Source: Candidatus Hodarchaeum mangrovi (GTDB lineage: Archaea; Asgardarchaeota; Heimdallarchaeia; Hodarchaeales; Hodarchaeaceae). From it: DNA of 64,000 nt. Positions 60,043 through 64,000 of the stretch are shown piece by piece. The notes beneath the pieces are model-generated. The model had not been told where the DNA came from and did no database searches. It saw only the letters and a list, made by a program, of their open reading frames with translations. How positions within the stretch are numbered: position 1 is the stretch's first letter; the number at the start of each line of letters is the position of its first letter. The stretch is taken from assembly GCA_016839515.1 (NCBI GenBank), contig JAEOUE010000197.1, positions 1 through 64,000 on the forward strand, given 5' to 3'. A program made the position numbers and the translations under genes.

Positions 60043-60999
60043 CTAGAAAAGCAGAACAGTTATTTTAAAGAAAGCATAGGAGATAATCAATAGAATACAT
60101 GAATGTCTCAAGCCTATTTTAGCATCTCCTTCACCCATTTTTCCTGAAATTAATCCAGCAAATATTGCTTCAATAATCATAAGGTGGAAAAAGAGTAATT
60201 GAAGTCCTGCAACATTCGATGGGAGTTTTGCAGTTGCTACTTGTCCAGCTGAAACAGCATCAACTATTTGAACTGCAAGGGTTTGGAAGAAGGAATAAAG
60301 TAAGATAATCATTACAATCGCAAATACAATGAAAGAGGCATATATTATCCAAGTATAAGGTTTCATTGCTGAAAGTCTTTCCCGTTTTAAACCTAAAATC
60401 TCAGAAACATGGTTATGTGCAGATTCAAATACATCTTCAATGGCTCCACCTGATCGTTCAGCCTCTAAAATCAACAGCGAGGTTCGCTTCATTAAAGGAG
60501 TGTCTGCAGTTTCAGTTAAACTTCGAAGAGCTTTGCTAAAAGGTATTCCCCAACTTATTTTAGCGGCCATTTTTTTTAATTCTGGTGTAAGAGCTCCATA
60601 TTGATGCTTTGAGGATTCCATTATTGCTCTAGGTAATGGTAAACCTGTTTTTTGAGCATCAGAAATCTCTCTAAGAAGAGAAGGAATGTGGTCATCAATA
60701 TTATCCCGCCATTTTTGATTCGAATGATAAGCTAGAGCAGGTATTAAAAGGAGAGCTAGAGCTAGTAATACTGTAATATCTAAAACATCAAAAAACTTGA
60801 AGATAGGATCTAAAGAGACCTCACGTATAGTGAATAAGTAAGGATCATTTTCAATAGGAGGATAAACAGGTTCTGTTCTTTCAACAATATGCTGAATAAC
60901 TGGACTATAGAAAAATAATGAAATCACTAATGTAACAAGAAACAAAAATATTGAGAGTATCCAAATCCTTTGTTCACCTTTTGTAGTAAGTTTTCCCAT
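60043..60999 (-). CDS. TadC/FlaJ-like type IV pilus membrane platform protein
   Basis: IPSLLREISDAQKTGLPLPRAIMESSKHQYGALTPELKKMAAKISWGIPFSKALRSLTETADTPLMKRTSLLILEAERSGGAIEDVFES: T2SF domain. Confidence 0.9.
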   Translation of the reverse strand: MGKLTTKGEQRIWILSIFLFLVTLVISLFFYSPVIQHIVERTEPVYPPIENDPYLFTIREVSLDPIFKFFDVLDITVLLALALLLIPALAYHSNQKWRDNIDDHIPSLLREISDAQKTGLPLPRAIMESSKHQYGALTPELKKMAAKISWGIPFSKALRSLTETADTPLMKRTSLLILEAERSGGAIEDVFESAHNHVSEILGLKRERLSAMKPYTWIIYASFIVFAIVMIILLYSFFQTLAVQIVDAVSAGQVATAKLPSNVAGLQLLFFHLMIIEAIFAGLISGKMGEGDAKIGLRHSCILLIISYAFFKITVLLF

Positions 61000-61015
61000 T
61001 CTTTCTTGCCTCCAT

Positions 61016-61939
61016 TTAAATTTCTCGTGATATTGTTGAAATTAGTAAAAGCATCACTGTTAATAGGATTGGCATCAAAAAATAGGTAAGTAGAACCATA
61101 ATTATTCCACCTACAGTTGCATCCTTAGTGATAACAGCTAAAATAGCAATAATAACAACAAAGAAAAGAGGTGAAACTACTCCGATGATCATAAAAATTT
61201 CTGATAAAACCCCTAATTGTTCAATAAACTCTTTTGTTTCTTCTTCTTTAAGTTTCATTAGCGCTTTACTCTCAGCTGTTAAGAAAAAAGTTAAATCACC
61301 ACCGCTAGTCACTGTTGCAGACATACCATCAAGAAATTTGGAGAATCTTTCTGAAGGAGACCGTTCGCTCGCAGTTCTAAGTGCTTTTAAAATATCATAA
61401 CCAAAAATTTCAATATCACGTGTTATACGTTTACTCTCCTTGGAAATTTCAGGAGCGACTGATTCTTCACCTGCAAGTGAGTAGAATAATCTATCTGGGG
61501 GAACTCCAGAACTTGACATAGCAGACAGATAAGAAGCGGTTGATGGTAAACCAGCTTCAATAAGAATTTTACGATCAGCAGCCTTCATTTGAGGCCAATA
61601 TATGAATGGAATATAGGTTATTATGGCAAAAAATATTCCTAGTATTATGCCTATAATAATACTCAATAATAATTGTCCATTGGCGTTGATTTGAGGAGTT
61701 AATGATTGAACAAGTATTAATACTAATCCTGTACTAAAAAATAAGACTAATAATCCAACAATAATTGAACTGAGTATTGCACTTCCAAGATATGCACGAA
61801 CAGAAATGTCTATTCCTGCTTTTTTTAAACTTCGACCTAATCGCTTAAACTTTCCCCCTTCAATCCATGGTTCTAGATACCTCCCAAAACGGAGATAACC
61901 AACTCGCCTTATAAACTTACTCAAAGTAAAACGCTCCAC
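61016..61939 (-). CDS. TadC/FlaJ-like type IV pilus membrane platform protein (second)
   Basis: ILIEAGLPSTASYLSAMSSSGVPPDRLFYSLA...ALRTASERSPSERFSKFLDGMSATVTSGGDLTFFLTAESKALM: T2SF domain. Confidence 0.88.
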   Translation of the reverse strand: MERFTLSKFIRRVGYLRFGRYLEPWIEGGKFKRLGRSLKKAGIDISVRAYLGSAILSSIIVGLLVLFFSTGLVLILVQSLTPQINANGQLLLSIIIGIILGIFFAIITYIPFIYWPQMKAADRKILIEAGLPSTASYLSAMSSSGVPPDRLFYSLAGEESVAPEISKESKRITRDIEIFGYDILKALRTASERSPSERFSKFLDGMSATVTSGGDLTFFLTAESKALMKLKEEETKEFIEQLGVLSEIFMIIGVVSPLFFVVIIAILAVITKDATVGGIIMVLLTYFLMPILLTVMLLLISTISREI

Positions 61940-61947
61940 AACGATTT

Positions 61948-63456
61948 TTAGACAGCTTTTAGTTCTCTTTTTGCTCGATCTACAGTTTCTAAAGGATTTT
62001 GATAATAATTGTTAATAACTTCAGCAACTTGTGTGTAATGGGCCAATTTTTTCTTTACTTGCCATCTTAAAATGGTTTTTCGCCTCTCAATTTCTTCATA
62101 AACTTGGGAATCTGTCAATCCTTGGCCTTCTTGTATTCCTTCAAGAATATAAGACCTTCCATAATTGATAAAGGCGTCTTCGCGTGCATTCCAACCAAAA
62201 ACTTTATTTGTTATTAACTCTGTGGTTACCGGATCAATTCCCACGATTTCTGTCGCCTCAATAACCCTTCTTACTTGCTTATCCCCACGTCGAACCTTTC
62301 GAAGGACAATAAGCAGATTTAGAGTTTGAATTAATGTTCGAGGAATATTCATGGGTTCATTTTCAAGTCGACGTATAGTTCCTGTAACACTATCTCCGTG
62401 TATTGTACCCATTCCTGTATGTCCTGTTGCCATGGCTTGGAAAAGGTTATAAGCTTCCGAACCACGAACTTCACCAACAAATAAATAATCAGGCCTTTGT
62501 CGCAATGCAGCACGAAGTAGATCATACATTGATACTTCCCCACGTCTAGATCCATCTATTTCTCGTCCACCATATCCTTCTCGAGCCACGGCTGGAATCC
62601 AATTTTCATGTGGTAAATGAAGTTCTGCAGTATCTTCAATAGATACTATTTTCATTCCTGGTCGAATAAACATTGCTAAACTATTAAGAAGTGAAGTTTT
62701 ACCTGCAGCTGTACCTCCAGCGATAACTACTGAATTTCTATTCTCTAAAGCATACCAAAGAAACGCTGCAAGATCTTCATCAATTGTATTGAATGTTATC
62801 ATATCAGTTATGGTTAGTGGATCAGAACGAAATTTTCTGATTGTAAAAGTACTACCCCTTTGAGTAACTTCTCTACCATATGTTAACTGCAGACGACTCC
62901 CATCAGCAAGAGCTGCATCTAATAAAGGTCGTGCAACACTAATATGACGTCCTGAACGCTGAGCAAGCTTAATAATAAAGGCATCCAGATCATCTTCGTT
63001 ATCAAATTTTATATTAGTTTGAATACTTTCAAATTTTCGGTGCCAGATATAAACAGGAATTCCAACCCCATCACACGAAATGTCTTCAACATTATGGTCC
63101 TTTAGCATTGCATCTATAGGTCCAAATCCCACAAAATCTCGTGTTATATGATAATTGATTTTGTCAAATGTTTTCTCATCTAATTTTAAACCGTAATTTT
63201 TAGCAATACCGATGACTTTCTGTCTTAAGTAATCTCGAGCAACCTCAGGGTTTTTAAGAACATTAAAGTCGACATCTAATTCTTCTTCTAATGTACTCTT
63301 GATCATATCCAAAATTTCTTTCTCTTTAGCACTAAGAGGAACTTCAACGACGGTATATTTAGTTTGTTTTGATTCTGGGTCAGTTGCAACTAGTGCGTAA
63401 CTAAATGGGGGGATTAAAGGATATGTTTCACGAATTAAACTACTCGATTCGGACAT
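61948..63456 (-). CDS. Type IV pilus/archaellum-type secretion ATPase (TadA/FlaI family)
   Basis: SVVIAGGTAAGKTSLLNSLAMFI Walker A, SIEDTAELHLPHENWIPAVAREG Asp box, RPDYLFVGEVRGSEAYNLFQAMATGHTGMGTIHGDSV Walker B/His box. Confidence 0.95.
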   Translation of the reverse strand: MSESSSLIRETYPLIPPFSYALVATDPESKQTKYTVVEVPLSAKEKEILDMIKSTLEEELDVDFNVLKNPEVARDYLRQKVIGIAKNYGLKLDEKTFDKINYHITRDFVGFGPIDAMLKDHNVEDISCDGVGIPVYIWHRKFESIQTNIKFDNEDDLDAFIIKLAQRSGRHISVARPLLDAALADGSRLQLTYGREVTQRGSTFTIRKFRSDPLTITDMITFNTIDEDLAAFLWYALENRNSVVIAGGTAAGKTSLLNSLAMFIRPGMKIVSIEDTAELHLPHENWIPAVAREGYGGREIDGSRRGEVSMYDLLRAALRQRPDYLFVGEVRGSEAYNLFQAMATGHTGMGTIHGDSVTGTIRRLENEPMNIPRTLIQTLNLLIVLRKVRRGDKQVRRVIEATEIVGIDPVTTELITNKVFGWNAREDAFINYGRSYILEGIQEGQGLTDSQVYEEIERRKTILRWQVKKKLAHYTQVAEVINNYYQNPLETVDRAKRELKAV

Positions 63457-63600
63457 TTATTCCTAACCTTCTATTTATTAATTAATTAATGGAGTTAAAA
63501 ATTTCTCATTAGGTTAACAATTTTATTTAGATTTTAATTTAATTATTTATGTATTTGATTTTTTAGATGTGATTATTAGGATTATGTAATATCTCAAATA

Positions 63601-63999
63601 TTAAGTTATCTGGATATTAAGATCCAGCCCAATCTTTCCTATAGATAAAATAAGTATCTCATTGACGCTTTGAAAAGCTGTATTTGCCACAATAAGGTTG
63701 AATTTACTGTTGATCATGAACGATTGTATACGATTTACTTCATATTTCGTGGTAAAGCCATGAAGTTGGATTTCATTATTAGATACATTAGTTATTTCAA
63801 TAGAATAACGAAGTCCTTGACCAAGTAGCGATGGGAGATTTATATATTGGTTTATTGTAATATTTCCAGAGTCACAAAGTTGCAATGATTGCTGGATTTG
63901 ACTTTGCAGAAATTCGAGAATTTCTCGCATTTCTAGATTAGCTAAATTATCCCGAAATTCTTCACTTAAAGTAAGAAACATTGAATTAGTCAAAATCAC
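63601..63999 (-). CDS. Probable pilus-associated protein, N-terminus truncated by window edge
   Basis: MFLTLSEEFRDNLANLEMREILEFLQSQIQQSLQLCDSGNITINQYINLPSLLGQGLRYSIEITN resembles extracellular domains of archaeal class III signal-peptide proteins; frame likely continues beyond 64000. Confidence 0.5.
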   Translation of the reverse strand: MILTNSMFLTLSEEFRDNLANLEMREILEFLQSQIQQSLQLCDSGNITINQYINLPSLLGQGLRYSIEITNVSNNEIQLHGFTTKYEVNRIQSFMINSKFNLIVANTAFQSVNEILILSIGKIGLDLNIQIT

Positions 64000-64000
64000 T

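Noticed and set aside
59767-60093. 108-aa antisense ORF in the pilus operon
   Set aside because: Antisense to the coiled-coil gene; no independent support.
61128-61400. 90-aa antisense ORF over TadC-like gene
   Set aside because: Shadow of a confident T2SF-domain gene.
63475-63490. TTAATTAATTAATTAA tandem repeat
   Set aside because: Low-complexity AT repeat in an intergenic region; not evidence of CRISPR or a mobile element.
1-64000. CRISPR array, transposon or prophage
   Set aside because: No regularly spaced direct repeats, transposase/integrase motifs or terminal inverted repeats seen; content is core-archaeal.

Overview
Gene-dense, AT-rich archaeal window, most likely from an Asgard archaeon. 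That placement is an inference from archaeal informational genes (aIF2 alpha/beta, eS8, eS27, eL15, Gar1, Nop10, RNase P Rpp30/Pop5, KEOPS Cgi121, NMD3, GINS, PolB, PolD large subunit) found alongside eukaryote-like genes (Arf-family GTPases, Roadblock/LC7 proteins, a ubiquitin-type conjugation locus). Most of the window is ordinary informational-gene neighbourhood. The stand-out regions are: (1) a Ubl-conjugation locus at ~25.0-31.2 kb, with an E1 carrying a UBA2/UBA3-like catalytic Cys, a Ubl ending in an exposed -GG that resembles UFM1 by eye, a canonical HPN-type E2 with an insertion, a JAMM protease with an intact metal motif, a zinc-ribbon protein with possible RWD/UBC-like repeats, and a tandem winged-helix/zinc protein that is a candidate UFL1-like E3; (2) a PolD large subunit (DP2) whose catalytic NCDGD motif reads NCNGD and whose upstream RxGRPEK-type motif is also degenerate, suggesting a catalytically dead paralogue; (3) a type IV pilus/Tad-like operon with pilin-like proteins carrying a shared G|Q cleavage signature; (4) an MglA-like GTPase next to Roadblock proteins, and a second small GTPase with Leu at the catalytic-Gln position; (5) an intron-containing tRNA-Thr(GGU); and (6) small genes missed by the ORF track (Nop10, a 56-aa zinc ribbon, a 48-aa membrane peptide). 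All homology calls come from reading motifs by eye; no search was run.
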